The translations under genes were made by a program, and so were the position numbers. The notes below the pieces were generated by a model that did no database searches, was not told the DNA's origin, and saw only the letters and a program-made list of their open reading frames with translations. Below, one piece after another: positions 25,816 to 35,087 of a DNA stretch of 64,000 bases; position 1 is the first letter of the stretch; the number at the start of each line of letters is the position of its first letter. Source of the DNA: Bacteroides sp. (GTDB lineage: Bacteria > Bacillota > Clostridia > Lachnospirales > Lachnospiraceae); contig JAMPBO010000006.1 of NCBI GenBank assembly GCA_023666705.1, positions 96,461 through 160,460 of the forward strand, written 5' to 3'.

Positions 25816-26577
25816 TTATGGATGCTTGTTTTTTCCTATGTCGGTACTTCTAAAATACAGGCTTTGATACTTTTTAGGTGTCAGGCCTGTTTTTTTGCGG
25901 AATATTTCCGTGAAGTAACTCTGGCTCGGAAATGCCAGAATTGACGAAATTTCAGCAGGCTTGTATTCGGAATATTTCAACATATTGCAGGCTGTTTCTA
26001 TTTTTTTGTCCTGAATATAACCGCTGATTGTCTGCCCCGTTTCTTTTTTAAATATTGAGGAAAGATAGGAAGCGTTCAAATCGGTATGTTTGGCGAGAAC
26101 ATCAATTGTAATACGGGTGTGCAGGCTGTCACATATATAGTCAATGCATTTTACAACAGGCAGGGAACATATTTTAGCTTTTCTCAAGTTTTTCATACGC
26201 TGTGTATAATCAACACAAGCAATGAGATGAAGCTCGGATACTTCCTGTGCGGTGTTGCATTTGTCAGCTTTTTGAATGTAAAAGTCACTGATGCCGTATG
26301 CCGAAGATAACTCCATGCCACCCTCAATACAGTATCGTGCTACAAGGGCAACGGTTACGACAAAATGATATTTCATATGTTGTAAGTAATCATCGGAGAG
26401 TTTGCCGAGTCCTTGCTTTGACACCAAAGGTTCCTCCCTACAAAGCTGCTTGACTTTTTTGACATTGCCTTCTTTGATACAGGCGTAAAATTCCAGCTCA
26501 GGGTTGTAAGGGGCATGTAAAAGGTCGTTTTCCCGTTGGACAAATTCCCTGTAAAACATTTCTTTTTGTATGTCCAT
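25816..26577 (-). CDS. AraC-family transcriptional regulator
   Basis: 253 residues from the ATG at 26577 (GAGG five bases upstream; a GTG at 26583 is less likely). The C-terminal ~100 residues are the AraC double helix-turn-helix: CIDYICDSLHTRITIDVLAKHTDLNASYLSSIFKKE read in two halves, then SQSYFTEIFRKKTGLTPKKY, the family signature. The N-terminal ~150 residues are helical and not a cupin-type sugar-binding domain; they contain many cysteines (about six) with no clear metal motif. It is divergent from the GH16 glucanase gene and probably controls it, a frequent arrangement for glycan-use genes. Confidence 0.88.
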   Translation of the reverse strand: MDIQKEMFYREFVQRENDLLHAPYNPELEFYACIKEGNVKKVKQLCREEPLVSKQGLGKLSDDYLQHMKYHFVVTVALVARYCIEGGMELSSAYGISDFYIQKADKCNTAQEVSELHLIACVDYTQRMKNLRKAKICSLPVVKCIDYICDSLHTRITIDVLAKHTDLNASYLSSIFKKETGQTISGYIQDKKIETACNMLKYSEYKPAEISSILAFPSQSYFTEIFRKKTGLTPKKYQSLYFRSTDIGKNKHP

Positions 26578-26669
26578 AGTCACCTCATAGTATTGAAATT
26601 ACTGTTAAGCGTTACATTGGTTTTTGCATATGTAAAAAAATTTTAAAACCATGAGATTATTATATAATA

Positions 26670-26702
26670 AAAACGATATAAAAGCAATTAAAACGATATA
26701 AA
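26670..26702. promoter_or_regulatory. Direct repeats, possible AraC-type operator
   Basis: AAAACGATATAAA occurs twice (26670-26682 and 26690-26702) with a period of 20 bp, about two helical turns. AraC-family proteins typically bind two tandem half sites at this spacing. The site lies between the divergent regulator and glucanase genes. The rest of 26584-26869 is AT-rich then a leader with a possible hairpin (26789-26798 with 26830-26839) that matches no riboswitch I know. Confidence 0.5.
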
Positions 26703-26869
26703 TATTAAGTTCATTCTGATATAACAAGGATACATATATTACAGAGGTGGCAGCAAGTGAAAAATGGGTCATCTGATGGTGCATAGGGATGAGCAAAGGT
26801 GTGCCGTAACAGGGTCTGAAAAAGCATAGCTTTGCCCATGAATGCCGAAATAAAAAAGGAGGAGTGGAA

Positions 26870-29800
26870 ATGAAACAATGGAAACGCAGATTGGCTGTTT
26901 TGGTTGCTTTGGTTTTAATGGTAAGTGCAATGCCTTTAAATGCACAGGCGGCTGCCAAAAAGGGAACGGTTAAAACCGTTACCATTACAAACCCAAGTAC
27001 AAAAACGTTGGTACTGAAAAAGGGACAAAAATTTAAGCTGAAGACAAAAGTAGTGACCACGGGTAAGGCAAGTAAGAAGGTAACATTCTGGTCTTCAAAC
27101 AAAAGTATCGTAAAGGTAAGCAGTAAAGGAACCGTTAAGGCTTTAAAAAAAGGAAAAGCATGGATTACGGTAAGAAGTGTTGCCAATAAAAAGAAAAAGG
27201 CATCCATTAAGGTTATTGTGGGTTCGCCTGTCACAAAGGTAAAGCTTAATAAGACGAGCTTAAAGTTGACGGAGGGGAAAACCACAACGTTGAAAGCAAC
27301 CTTATCACCCAAAAAGCCATCTGTTAAGAAGGTAAGCTTTACCTCAAGCAATTCAAAGGTTGCGAAGGTAAACAGCAAAGGTAAGGTGACTGCGGTGAAA
27401 GCAGGAAAAGCAAACATCACTGTAAAGGCAATGGACGGAAGTGGAAAAAAGGCTGTCTGCAAGGTGACGGTTGTTAAGAAGAAGCCAACGACGGAGAAGC
27501 CAACGACAGAGAAGCCAACGACGGAGAAGCCAACGACAGAGAAGCCAACGACAGAGAAGCCAACGACGGAGGAACCAACGACGGAGGAACCGGGCTTATC
27601 CTATGATGGTTATGAATTGAAGTGGCAGGATGATTTTGAAAGCGGTGCATTAAACAGGGATGACTGGAATGTGGAGCTCCATGAGCCTGGTTGGGTCAAT
27701 CAGGAGTGGCAGGAGTATGTTGATAGCGAAGAAAATGTTTATATTGAGGACGGCAACCTTGTATTAAAGCCTGTGCAGAAAATAGTGGATGGCGAGACGG
27801 TTTACACCTCAGGACGTGTCAACACACAGGGCAAGCATGATTTTACATATGGATTATTCGAGGTTCGTGCAAAGGTTCCTACAGGTACGGGATATTTACC
27901 TGCCTTTTGGATGATGCCGACAGATGAAAATCTGTATGGTCAATGGCCACGGTGTGGTGAAATTGATATCATGGAGGTTATGGGACAGGAAAATGATAAG
28001 GTATACGGCACAATTCATTATGGAGAGCCGCATGCTGAAAGTCAGGGCACAAAGAAGCTGGCACAAGGGAATTTTTCAGACGAATATCATACATTTAGCT
28101 GCGAGTGGCAGCCTGGCAGTATAAAATGGTATGTGGACGGTGTATTATATCATGAGGAAAATGATTGGTTTTCTGCAACAGAGGGACAGGGAACTGTGTC
28201 ATACCCTGCACCGTTTGATCAGCCGTTTTACATGATTTTGAACCTTGCAGTCGGCGGAAGCTGGGTCGGCTATCCGGATGAAGATACAGATTTTGAAAAT
28301 CAGAAATTTGTTATTGATTATGTAAGGGCATATCAGAAGACGGAGGGCTATGATGACACTAATGTAACAAAGCCTGAGAAGCCGCCTGTAACATTGAGAG
28401 AGCCTGATGCAAACGGAAATTATGTAAATAACAGTGATTTTTTGACTGTAGAGGACTTGACGGACGAAACAGACTGGCAGTTTATGACAGCACTTGGCGG
28501 GGAAGCAACTGCTGCTATTGTACAGAATAGTCAAATGGGTTCTGCAATCAAGATAGAAACTACTGATAAGGGTACAGTAGATTACAGCGTACAGCTCGTG
28601 CAGCATAAGGTGCCTTTAAAGCAAGGGGCAAAATATAAGCTTATATTTAATGCTTACGCAGAGGAAGCAAGAACCATGTATGCGGGCATTGGTACAATTG
28701 GTGACAGAAGCTGGAAGAAATATGTTAACAGTGAAATTAATTTGACAACTGAAAAGCAGACCTACATATGCGAATTTAATATGAGTGATGAGGATTATGA
28801 AAATGCCCGTATTGAGTTTAATATGGGTAATATAGAACCGCAATCAACTATTTATATCAGTAATGTTAAGCTGGAGCAGATGGGCGAATTTGAAATTGAT
28901 GACAGTAAAACAGTCAGGGCTGACGGCAATTATGTATACAACGGAAGCTTCCAGGAGGGCACAAACCGAATGGAATACTGGGAGATTACAGATGCAGGAA
29001 CGAAAGCAGATGTCAGTGTAACAGGCATAAATGATGGACGCAGATTGAAGGTGATATCTTCAGGCTGTGATAATGCAAATGAGGTTTTATTAAAGCAAAC
29101 AGAGCTTCCTATTACATCAGGAAAATATGAGCTTAGCTTTGAGGCGGAGCTTGCAGAGCCTGCTGTCGGTGATACGGTGGAGCTTGCAGTTTGTGTAGCA
29201 GGCGGCAGGGAAACATTTACGCTTAATAAGGATGAAAAGAAGTTGTATACATATAAGTTCGAAATCGCAGATGATGTTGTGATTACGGATATTGATGATA
29301 TTGTATTCGAGTTTGGAGTAAATGGTACCGTATTGATGGATAATATCAGGCTTGTGGAGGATACACTGATTAAAAACGGTAGCTTTAACGCAGGAACTTC
29401 AGGATATGATATATATGTAGAGAACAGTGCTTCTGCAAGTTATGTCGTGGACAGTCAAAGTGAGGATAATGCACTTGATTTAACGATAAAAAAGAGTGGA
29501 GACGCAGAGTGGAAGATTCAGGTGAAGCAAAATAATGTTAAGCTGGAAAAGGATAAATGCTATGAATTAAAGTTTGATATTAAGAGTTCCTTGGCACGTC
29601 CTATCCAGTATGCAATTCAAAGAGATGGATCCATGCATAAGACGGAAAGTGGGGCGGAAGATTGGACGCCATATGTACAAGAGACAATTCCTTTGACGGA
29701 ATATGGTTCTAATGGAGCATATACCACAGTTTCAAAGAAATTTAAAATGACATTTGATACTGACGAGGGTTCTATCTTTAACATTGCTTTAGGTGGCAAT

Positions 29801-30874
29801 AACCTTACAACACAGCACAGGATATGTATTGACAATATTTCCTTAACTGAAATCGATGAATCTGAGATGCCATTCATACCTGCAATTGAGGCAGGTGTGG
29901 AAATGTTAGATAACATTGATTTTTCGAATGATGGAGACGGCTGGGAGAAAGCGATTACTTCACCGGGTGCTGCCAATGTAACATTTGCAGATGGCAAAGC
30001 AGTGTATGCAATTACAAATGTCGGTGATGAGGATTGGAATGTACAGTTAAAGCAGTCAGGAATTACACTTGAAAAAGGCAGTGAATACAAGGCTGCCTTT
30101 AAGGTTAAGTCCGATGTGGCACGTACCATAAAGCTTGCGTTTCTCGATGCATCCTACAATTGGTATGGTGGTGCTGACATTACTTTGACGGCAAATGAAG
30201 AAAAGCTTGTAGAGTGTACATTTGTGGTAAGTCAGGATACCAGTGATGAAATTACAATGGTTGTATCCATGGGACAGATATATAATGGGGAAGGCACTGA
30301 CAGGGAACTGGTTAATACCCCTGTATCTACCATTACAATGTCAGATTTTTCATTAAAAAAGCTTGAGACGCAAGAAGTAGCTGACGGTGAAAACATACTC
30401 AAAAATGCCGATTTTTCTGATGCGGATGACAGCATGGCAGGCTGGACGGAAACGATAGCAAATTGGGACGGTCTTACTGCAAGTGCGGTAAGGAGCATTG
30501 CAGAAGGTGTAATCACATATGCCATTGAAAATGTGGGAACGGAGGATTGGCATATACAGTTGAAGCAGAGTGGACTTTCTCTGGAAGAAGGTGGTAAATA
30601 CAAGGTGGCATTTACAATTTCTTCAACAAAGGCAAGGTCTGTAAAGTCAGGCGTAATGTCAACAGAATACACATGGTATGGTGGAAACACGGTTGCTCTG
30701 GCTGCAAATCAGACAAAACAGGTGGAGTACGAATTTACAATGGACGCAAATGACAGTACGGCAGACTTTTTCATCTCAATGGGTCAGCTTGCTGATGATG
30801 AGGGCAATGCAATTGATACGCCTGCATCCACCATTAAAATTTCCAATATTTCAATAACTAAAGTTGTTGAATAA
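26870..30874 (+). CDS. Secreted GH16 beta-glucanase with Big2 domains and five CBM4/9-like modules
   Basis: 1334 residues from the ATG at 26870 (AGGAGG 7 bases upstream). Order: signal peptide (KRR, then VLVALVLMVSAMPLNAQA); two lysine-rich Big_2 domains (~30-205); a TTEKP linker; GH16 catalytic domain (~243-498) with the signature GEIDIMEVMG, where Glu364 and Glu369 are nucleophile and acid/base; then five CBM4/9-like modules marked by openings such as NGSF, NADF or NIDF and WxxQLKQ. GH16 enzymes with this EIDIxE form usually cut beta-1,3-glucan (laminarin) or mixed-linkage glucan. No membrane anchor or LPXTG is present, so it is released or held by wall binding. Linkage specificity is inferred. 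Confidence 0.92.
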   Translation: MKQWKRRLAVLVALVLMVSAMPLNAQAAAKKGTVKTVTITNPSTKTLVLKKGQKFKLKTKVVTTGKASKKVTFWSSNKSIVKVSSKGTVKALKKGKAWITVRSVANKKKKASIKVIVGSPVTKVKLNKTSLKLTEGKTTTLKATLSPKKPSVKKVSFTSSNSKVAKVNSKGKVTAVKAGKANITVKAMDGSGKKAVCKVTVVKKKPTTEKPTTEKPTTEKPTTEKPTTEKPTTEEPTTEEPGLSYDGYELKWQDDFESGALNRDDWNVELHEPGWVNQEWQEYVDSEENVYIEDGNLVLKPVQKIVDGETVYTSGRVNTQGKHDFTYGLFEVRAKVPTGTGYLPAFWMMPTDENLYGQWPRCGEIDIMEVMGQENDKVYGTIHYGEPHAESQGTKKLAQGNFSDEYHTFSCEWQPGSIKWYVDGVLYHEENDWFSATEGQGTVSYPAPFDQPFYMILNLAVGGSWVGYPDEDTDFENQKFVIDYVRAYQKTEGYDDTNVTKPEKPPVTLREPDANGNYVNNSDFLTVEDLTDETDWQFMTALGGEATAAIVQNSQMGSAIKIETTDKGTVDYSVQLVQHKVPLKQGAKYKLIFNAYAEEARTMYAGIGTIGDRSWKKYVNSEINLTTEKQTYICEFNMSDEDYENARIEFNMGNIEPQSTIYISNVKLEQMGEFEIDDSKTVRADGNYVYNGSFQEGTNRMEYWEITDAGTKADVSVTGINDGRRLKVISSGCDNANEVLLKQTELPITSGKYELSFEAELAEPAVGDTVELAVCVAGGRETFTLNKDEKKLYTYKFEIADDVVITDIDDIVFEFGVNGTVLMDNIRLVEDTLIKNGSFNAGTSGYDIYVENSASASYVVDSQSEDNALDLTIKKSGDAEWKIQVKQNNVKLEKDKCYELKFDIKSSLARPIQYAIQRDGSMHKTESGAEDWTPYVQETIPLTEYGSNGAYTTVSKKFKMTFDTDEGSIFNIALGGNNLTTQHRICIDNISLTEIDESEMPFIPAIEAGVEMLDNIDFSNDGDGWEKAITSPGAANVTFADGKAVYAITNVGDEDWNVQLKQSGITLEKGSEYKAAFKVKSDVARTIKLAFLDASYNWYGGADITLTANEEKLVECTFVVSQDTSDEITMVVSMGQIYNGEGTDRELVNTPVSTITMSDFSLKKLETQEVADGENILKNADFSDADDSMAGWTETIANWDGLTASAVRSIAEGVITYAIENVGTEDWHIQLKQSGLSLEEGGKYKVAFTISSTKARSVKSGVMSTEYTWYGGNTVALAANQTKQVEYEFTMDANDSTADFFISMGQLADDEGNAIDTPASTIKISNISITKVVE
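27485..27589 (+). repeat. 15-bp repeats encoding PTTEK linker
   Basis: Seven in-frame copies of a 15-bp unit (CCAACGACGGAGAAG and variants) start at 27485 and repeat every 15 bp, encoding PTTEK/PTTEE. Such Thr-Pro linkers join wall or substrate-binding domains to a catalytic domain and may be glycosylated. Confidence 0.93.
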
Positions 30875-30902
30875 ACATACTTTTCATTTCATAACTTCCT
30901 TG

Positions 30903-30933
30903 CAACGGTCTTTGGGTTCTCCAAAGGCCGTTG
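30903..30933 (+). terminator. Hairpin terminator after GH16 gene
   Basis: CAACGGTCTTTGG pairs with CCAAAGGCCGTTG (13 bp with a G-U pair) around the loop GTTCT. The downstream T-run is short (TTGCATTTAAT), so efficiency is uncertain. Confidence 0.75.
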
Positions 30934-30965
30934 TTGCATTTAATGTTAAGGAACAGAGAAAATAC

Positions 30966-30994
30966 TTGACATTTTGTATTGTGAAAAATATGAT
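30966..30994 (+). promoter_or_regulatory. Consensus sigma-A promoter for hisS
   Basis: TTGACA (30966-30971) and TATGAT (30989-30994) are separated by exactly 17 bases. The ~100-base leader to the hisS ATG shows no T-box (no conserved TGGnACC-type element), so hisS appears not to be controlled by tRNA-dependent antitermination. Confidence 0.75.
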
Positions 30995-31099
30995 GGTATG
31001 TAGTTGTCATGTAGTTATGCTTGAGACAAAGAGCAGGTACAGAACATATACATACTGATAGCAGGTACGATGAAGCATGGCAATTAAGGAGGAAATAGA

Positions 31100-32365
31100 A
31101 TGACAATGAAAAAAAAGCCCGTTACGGGCATGAAGGATATTCTGCCAAGGGAAATGGCAATTCGTGATTATGTCATTGACATGATAAAGACAACCTATAA
31201 GCAGTTTGGTTTTACATCCGTGGAAACTCCATGCGTGGAGCATATTGAAAATCTTTCCAGCAAGCAGGGTGGAGAAAATGAAAAGCTGATTTTTAAGATT
31301 TTGAAACGGGGTGACAAGCTTGCATCCGCCATTGAAGCTGTTTCTTCGGAGGATGTTAATGTGTTGGTGGACGGAGGACTCCGCTATGATTTGACCGTTC
31401 CGCTTTCCCGTTACTATGCAAATCATGCAAACGATTTGCCAAGTCCGTTTAAGGCATTGCAGATGGGAAATGTATGGAGGGCTGACCGCCCGCAGAGAGG
31501 ACGCTACCGTCAGTTTATGCAGTGTGATATAGATATACTCGGGGAACCGTCCATTTTGGCTGAGATAGAACTGATTACGGCAACGACTACCTTGCTTGGC
31601 AAGGTTGGCTTTTCTGATTTTACCATTCGTCTGAATAACAGAAAAATGCTAAAGGCAATGGCGGCTTACAGTGGTTTTTCAGAGGAGGATTACGACAGTG
31701 TGTTTATTACACTGGACAAGATGGACAAGATTGGCATGGATGGGGTAGCGGAAGAACTGGTTTCGCAGGGCTACCCGAAAGAGAACGTGGATAAATATTT
31801 GGACTTATTTAAAAGCGTGTCAGATGATATTAGCGGTGTCCGCTATTTGGGTGAGACGCTGGGGGCATATCTGGAGTCAGGCGTTTCCTCGGATTTGGAG
31901 GCGATTATGACAAGCGTTGAAGCGGCAAAATCGGCTGATTTTAAAATTGTGTTTGACCCTACGCTTGTAAGGGGAATGTCCTACTATACGGGACCGATTT
32001 TTGAAATTTCCATGGATGAATTTGGCGGCTCCGTAGGCGGCGGTGGACGTTACGATGAAATGATTGGAAGATTTACGGGTCAGGACACACCTGCATGTGG
32101 ATTTTCCATAGGCTTTGAGCGGATTGTAATGCTTCTTTTGGAAAGAGAAGAGTACAATAGTTTGGGAAACGCAGAAAAAAAGGCATACCTGATTGAAAAG
32201 AATATGCCAACTGACAAAATGACCGGCATTCTGCAAAAGGCAAAGGCAGAGCGTGAGGCGGGTATGCAGGTGAACGTAGTTATGATGAAGAAAAACAAGA
32301 AGTTCCAGAAGGAACAGATGGAGAAGGAAGGATATACTTCCTTTGAGGAATTTTTTGTCAGATAG
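31100..32365 (+). CDS. hisS: Histidine--tRNA ligase with shortened C-terminal domain
   Basis: 421 residues; AAGGAGG 7 bases before the ATG. Class II motifs are present: motif 2 region GNVWRADRPQRGRYRQFMQCDID, the HisRS signatures LVRGMSYYTGPIFEI and SVGGGGRYD, and motif 3 GFSIGFER. After motif 3 only ~85 residues remain, about 50 fewer than in E. coli-type HisRS, so the anticodon-binding domain looks truncated. From memory this short form is usual in Lachnospiraceae, so it is probably the working enzyme and not HisZ. It charges tRNA-His in the cytoplasm. Confidence 0.88.
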   Translation: MTMKKKPVTGMKDILPREMAIRDYVIDMIKTTYKQFGFTSVETPCVEHIENLSSKQGGENEKLIFKILKRGDKLASAIEAVSSEDVNVLVDGGLRYDLTVPLSRYYANHANDLPSPFKALQMGNVWRADRPQRGRYRQFMQCDIDILGEPSILAEIELITATTTLLGKVGFSDFTIRLNNRKMLKAMAAYSGFSEEDYDSVFITLDKMDKIGMDGVAEELVSQGYPKENVDKYLDLFKSVSDDISGVRYLGETLGAYLESGVSSDLEAIMTSVEAAKSADFKIVFDPTLVRGMSYYTGPIFEISMDEFGGSVGGGGRYDEMIGRFTGQDTPACGFSIGFERIVMLLLEREEYNSLGNAEKKAYLIEKNMPTDKMTGILQKAKAEREAGMQVNVVMMKKNKKFQKEQMEKEGYTSFEEFFVR

Positions 32366-32405
32366 GAGCTTCTAATCAACGGATGTTCAAATGACAGGTG
32401 GTAAT

Positions 32406-33197
32406 ATGAATACTTACGGATATGTATGTAAAATGCAGATATTGAGAAGCATGACTTACAAGTTTAATGTGTATGGCAATATTCTCATGCAGACGATTCT
32501 GATGCTGACGACTTCGTTTTTTTGGAAGGCACTGTATCAGAATGCGGAGACGGTACAGGGCGTGGAGGTTGACAGCATGCTCACCTACACGATTATTTCG
32601 TCTTGCATTTCCGTTGTCCTGACCACTAATGTGGAACGAAGAATTACGAAAAGCGTGGAGAAAGGAACAATTGCGGTTGACCTCATGCGTCCCGTAAATC
32701 TGTTTGCCGTATTTTTTGCCGAGGATATAGGAAATGTGGTTGCGTTATTTTTTCAAAATCTGCTGCCGATTATTTTTATCGGTTGTATTTTTATACAGGT
32801 ACCGCTTCCGGCATCAGGGTTTTCCCTGTTTATGTTTTTTGTCAGTCTGCTTATCGCTTTTTTTATCAACTGGCTGATTGCGGCAATGTTTGGAATGTGG
32901 TCGTTTACTGCGATTAACATGGATGCACTCATTCAGGTAAAACGGCATGTGCTCAGACTTTTGTCGGGAAGTATGATTCCCCTGTGGTTTTTCCCTGCGT
33001 GGCTGCGGACGATTTTGGAGCTGTTTCCATTTGCCTATTTGTATCAGCTTCCACTCAGCATTTATATAGGGAAATATGATGAACATTCACTGGTGCGGGG
33101 CATTGGTATCCAGCTTATTTGGCTTATAGCGTTGTCTGTTTTGTTTTATGTCTTACAAAAACGGGTGACAAAGCGGGTTATGATACAGGGAGGCTGA
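32406..33197 (+). CDS. ABC-2 type exporter permease, subunit 1
   Basis: 263 residues from the ATG at 32406 (GGTGG just upstream; an ATG at 32391 has no site). Six hydrophobic segments fit an ABC-2 membrane subunit of the short PF06182-like kind, with the GTIAVDLMRPVN segment before a helix that recurs in these permeases. It is the first of two permeases and an ATPase (32406-35045), which together would form an exporter. The substrate is unknown; related systems export drugs, peptides or glycans. Confidence 0.85.
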   Translation: MNTYGYVCKMQILRSMTYKFNVYGNILMQTILMLTTSFFWKALYQNAETVQGVEVDSMLTYTIISSCISVVLTTNVERRITKSVEKGTIAVDLMRPVNLFAVFFAEDIGNVVALFFQNLLPIIFIGCIFIQVPLPASGFSLFMFFVSLLIAFFINWLIAAMFGMWSFTAINMDALIQVKRHVLRLLSGSMIPLWFFPAWLRTILELFPFAYLYQLPLSIYIGKYDEHSLVRGIGIQLIWLIALSVLFYVLQKRVTKRVMIQGG

Positions 33198-33201
33198 TAA
33201 A

Positions 33202-34026
33202 ATGAAACGGGCTTTGGAAACGATGGTTCATTACCTTGACGTTACACTTGTAAATATCCGTATGGCACTTTTACGGGTTGTGGAGTATCCGTCGAATTTT
33301 GTCGGATGGCTGTTATCCAATCCGATACAGTTTTTGGTGGGCTTTGCCACAATCCAATTTGTGGTGGCGGAGTTTGGTGAGATAAACGGATGGAATTATG
33401 GACAACTGGCATTTTTGTATGGGCTGGCAGTGCTGTCCCATGCACTTTCCATGATTTTTTTTGTACAGGGATGGTTTATGGGAAACTATGTGCTTCAGGG
33501 TGAGTTTGACCGGTTTCTTACAAGACCAATGAGCGTTTTATACCAGTTCTTTTTTACGCAGGTCAATATAATCGGAGTGACGGATTTAATTCCCGGACTT
33601 TGCGTGTTTTTGTATGGATGCAGTAAAGTTGGATTTCGCTGGAGCATTGGGAACATTTTTTTGATTGTTGTGCTGTTGACAGGCGGGACACTGATTCGTG
33701 GGGGTATTTATATTATACTGGGAACGACCACCTTCTGGACAAAAAGCAATGGCGATTTCGCCCAGTATACGCAGGAAATTTTTGATAAAACCACTATGTA
33801 TCCATTATCCATGTATCCCGAAAGTATTCAGTTTATTTTGACGTATCTGATTCCGATTGGGTGGGTTACCTTTTATCCTGTGTCAAATATGCTGGGCTTG
33901 TCCGACAGTTACCTGCAGACGTCGGTGGCGGTATGGGTTACATTTTTTGCAGGGATACTGGTTATGACCCTGGCGGCATTATTTTTCCGTGTGGGACTGA
34001 GAAATTATGAGAGTGCAGGAAACTGA
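33202..34026 (+). CDS. ABC-2 type exporter permease, subunit 2
   Basis: 274 residues with about six membrane helices and the matching segment GEFDRFLTRPMSVLYQ, which parallels VDLMRPVN of the partner, so the two permeases likely form a heterodimer. It starts 4 bp after the first permease stop with GGAGG ahead of the ATG. The ATPase gene follows after 44 bp. Confidence 0.85.
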   Translation: MKRALETMVHYLDVTLVNIRMALLRVVEYPSNFVGWLLSNPIQFLVGFATIQFVVAEFGEINGWNYGQLAFLYGLAVLSHALSMIFFVQGWFMGNYVLQGEFDRFLTRPMSVLYQFFFTQVNIIGVTDLIPGLCVFLYGCSKVGFRWSIGNIFLIVVLLTGGTLIRGGIYIILGTTTFWTKSNGDFAQYTQEIFDKTTMYPLSMYPESIQFILTYLIPIGWVTFYPVSNMLGLSDSYLQTSVAVWVTFFAGILVMTLAALFFRVGLRNYESAGN

Positions 34027-34070
34027 TAAGCACGCTATACCCTGCATGGGAAAAACAGGCGGAGGAAGAT

Positions 34071-35045
34071 ATGATTGAAGTAAAAAGTATAAGCAAGTCC
34101 TATCAGGTCATCCGGAAGCAGGAGGGATTCCGGGGTGCATTAAAGGGGCTGGTTTCACGGGAAAGCAAAACCATTCAGGCGGTAAACAATATAAGCTTCC
34201 GGATTAATACAGGTGAAATTGTAGGCTTTATCGGACCAAACGGAGCAGGTAAGAGCACAACCATAAAAATGATGGCAGGTATTCTGACGCCAAGCAGCGG
34301 CGAAATATTAATCAATGGAGTTGACATCCACAAGCACAGGAAGCAGGTGGTTCAGGATATTGGTGTGGTATTTGGTCAGAGGTCACAGCTTGACTGGGAT
34401 CTCCGGTTGGGGGAAAGCTTTGAACTGCTCCGGCACATATACCGGATTGACCCTAACCAATATCAGGAAATGCTTTCTGCCATGGATGATATATTGGCAA
34501 TAAAGGAGCTATTAAATAAGCCTGTGCGTCAGATGTCATTGGGGCAGAGGGTGAAGGGAGATTTGGTTGCCGCCATGCTGCATTCCCCGTCCGTGCTGTT
34601 TTTGGACGAGCCTACAATCGGCTTGGATGTCGGTGCGAAATATGCATTACGTAAATTTGTAAAGGAAGTCAATGCAATAAGAAATACGACAGTCATTCTG
34701 ACGACCCATGATTTGGGGGATATCGAACAATTATGCGACAGAATCATTATCATCAATCACGGCGAGCTTGTGGAGGATGGAAATTTAGAGGAAATTGTTG
34801 ACCGAATTGCACCATATAAAACCCTGGTGGTAGAATATTATGATGAAAATGCTCCGCAGCATGAGCAGAGTGAGTTGTTTTTCCATGAAGGGAATGTGGC
34901 GAAATACCGGTTTATGAAAAAGGATATAACGGCGGCAGCGTTAATTCAGGGTTTGTCCGCTGAGGTACAAATTAAGGATGTGTCCATAGAGGAGGCGGGT
35001 ATTGATGATATTATCCGGATTGCATATGGACAGCTTAAGGAGTAA
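34071..35045 (+). CDS. ABC exporter ATP-binding protein
   Basis: 324 residues. Walker A is GPNGAGKST, Q-loop VVFGQRSQL, signature MSLGQRVKGDL (LSGGQ variant), Walker B VLFLDEPTIGLD and the switch His in TTHDLGD. About 90 extra C-terminal residues follow the nucleotide-binding domain, as in drug/antibiotic exporter ATPases of this class. It powers the two ABC-2 permeases just upstream. GGAGGAAG precedes its ATG. Confidence 0.93.
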   Translation: MIEVKSISKSYQVIRKQEGFRGALKGLVSRESKTIQAVNNISFRINTGEIVGFIGPNGAGKSTTIKMMAGILTPSSGEILINGVDIHKHRKQVVQDIGVVFGQRSQLDWDLRLGESFELLRHIYRIDPNQYQEMLSAMDDILAIKELLNKPVRQMSLGQRVKGDLVAAMLHSPSVLFLDEPTIGLDVGAKYALRKFVKEVNAIRNTTVILTTHDLGDIEQLCDRIIIINHGELVEDGNLEEIVDRIAPYKTLVVEYYDENAPQHEQSELFFHEGNVAKYRFMKKDITAAALIQGLSAEVQIKDVSIEEAGIDDIIRIAYGQLKE

Positions 35046-35087
35046 AATACAACTAAATTTACATGATGTGAAAAACAGGAGGCAGAT

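Noticed and set aside
26756-26869. Riboswitch in the GH16 leader
   Set aside because: A weak hairpin is possible, but I compared it by eye with c-di-GMP, THF, fluoride and preQ1 types and found no core match.
30995-31099. T-box leader upstream of hisS
   Set aside because: No specifier-loop or conserved T-box sequence and no terminator/antiterminator pair is seen.
31100-32365. Calling this gene HisZ
   Set aside because: It keeps HisRS signature motifs and part of the C-terminal domain, and no histidine biosynthesis genes are nearby.
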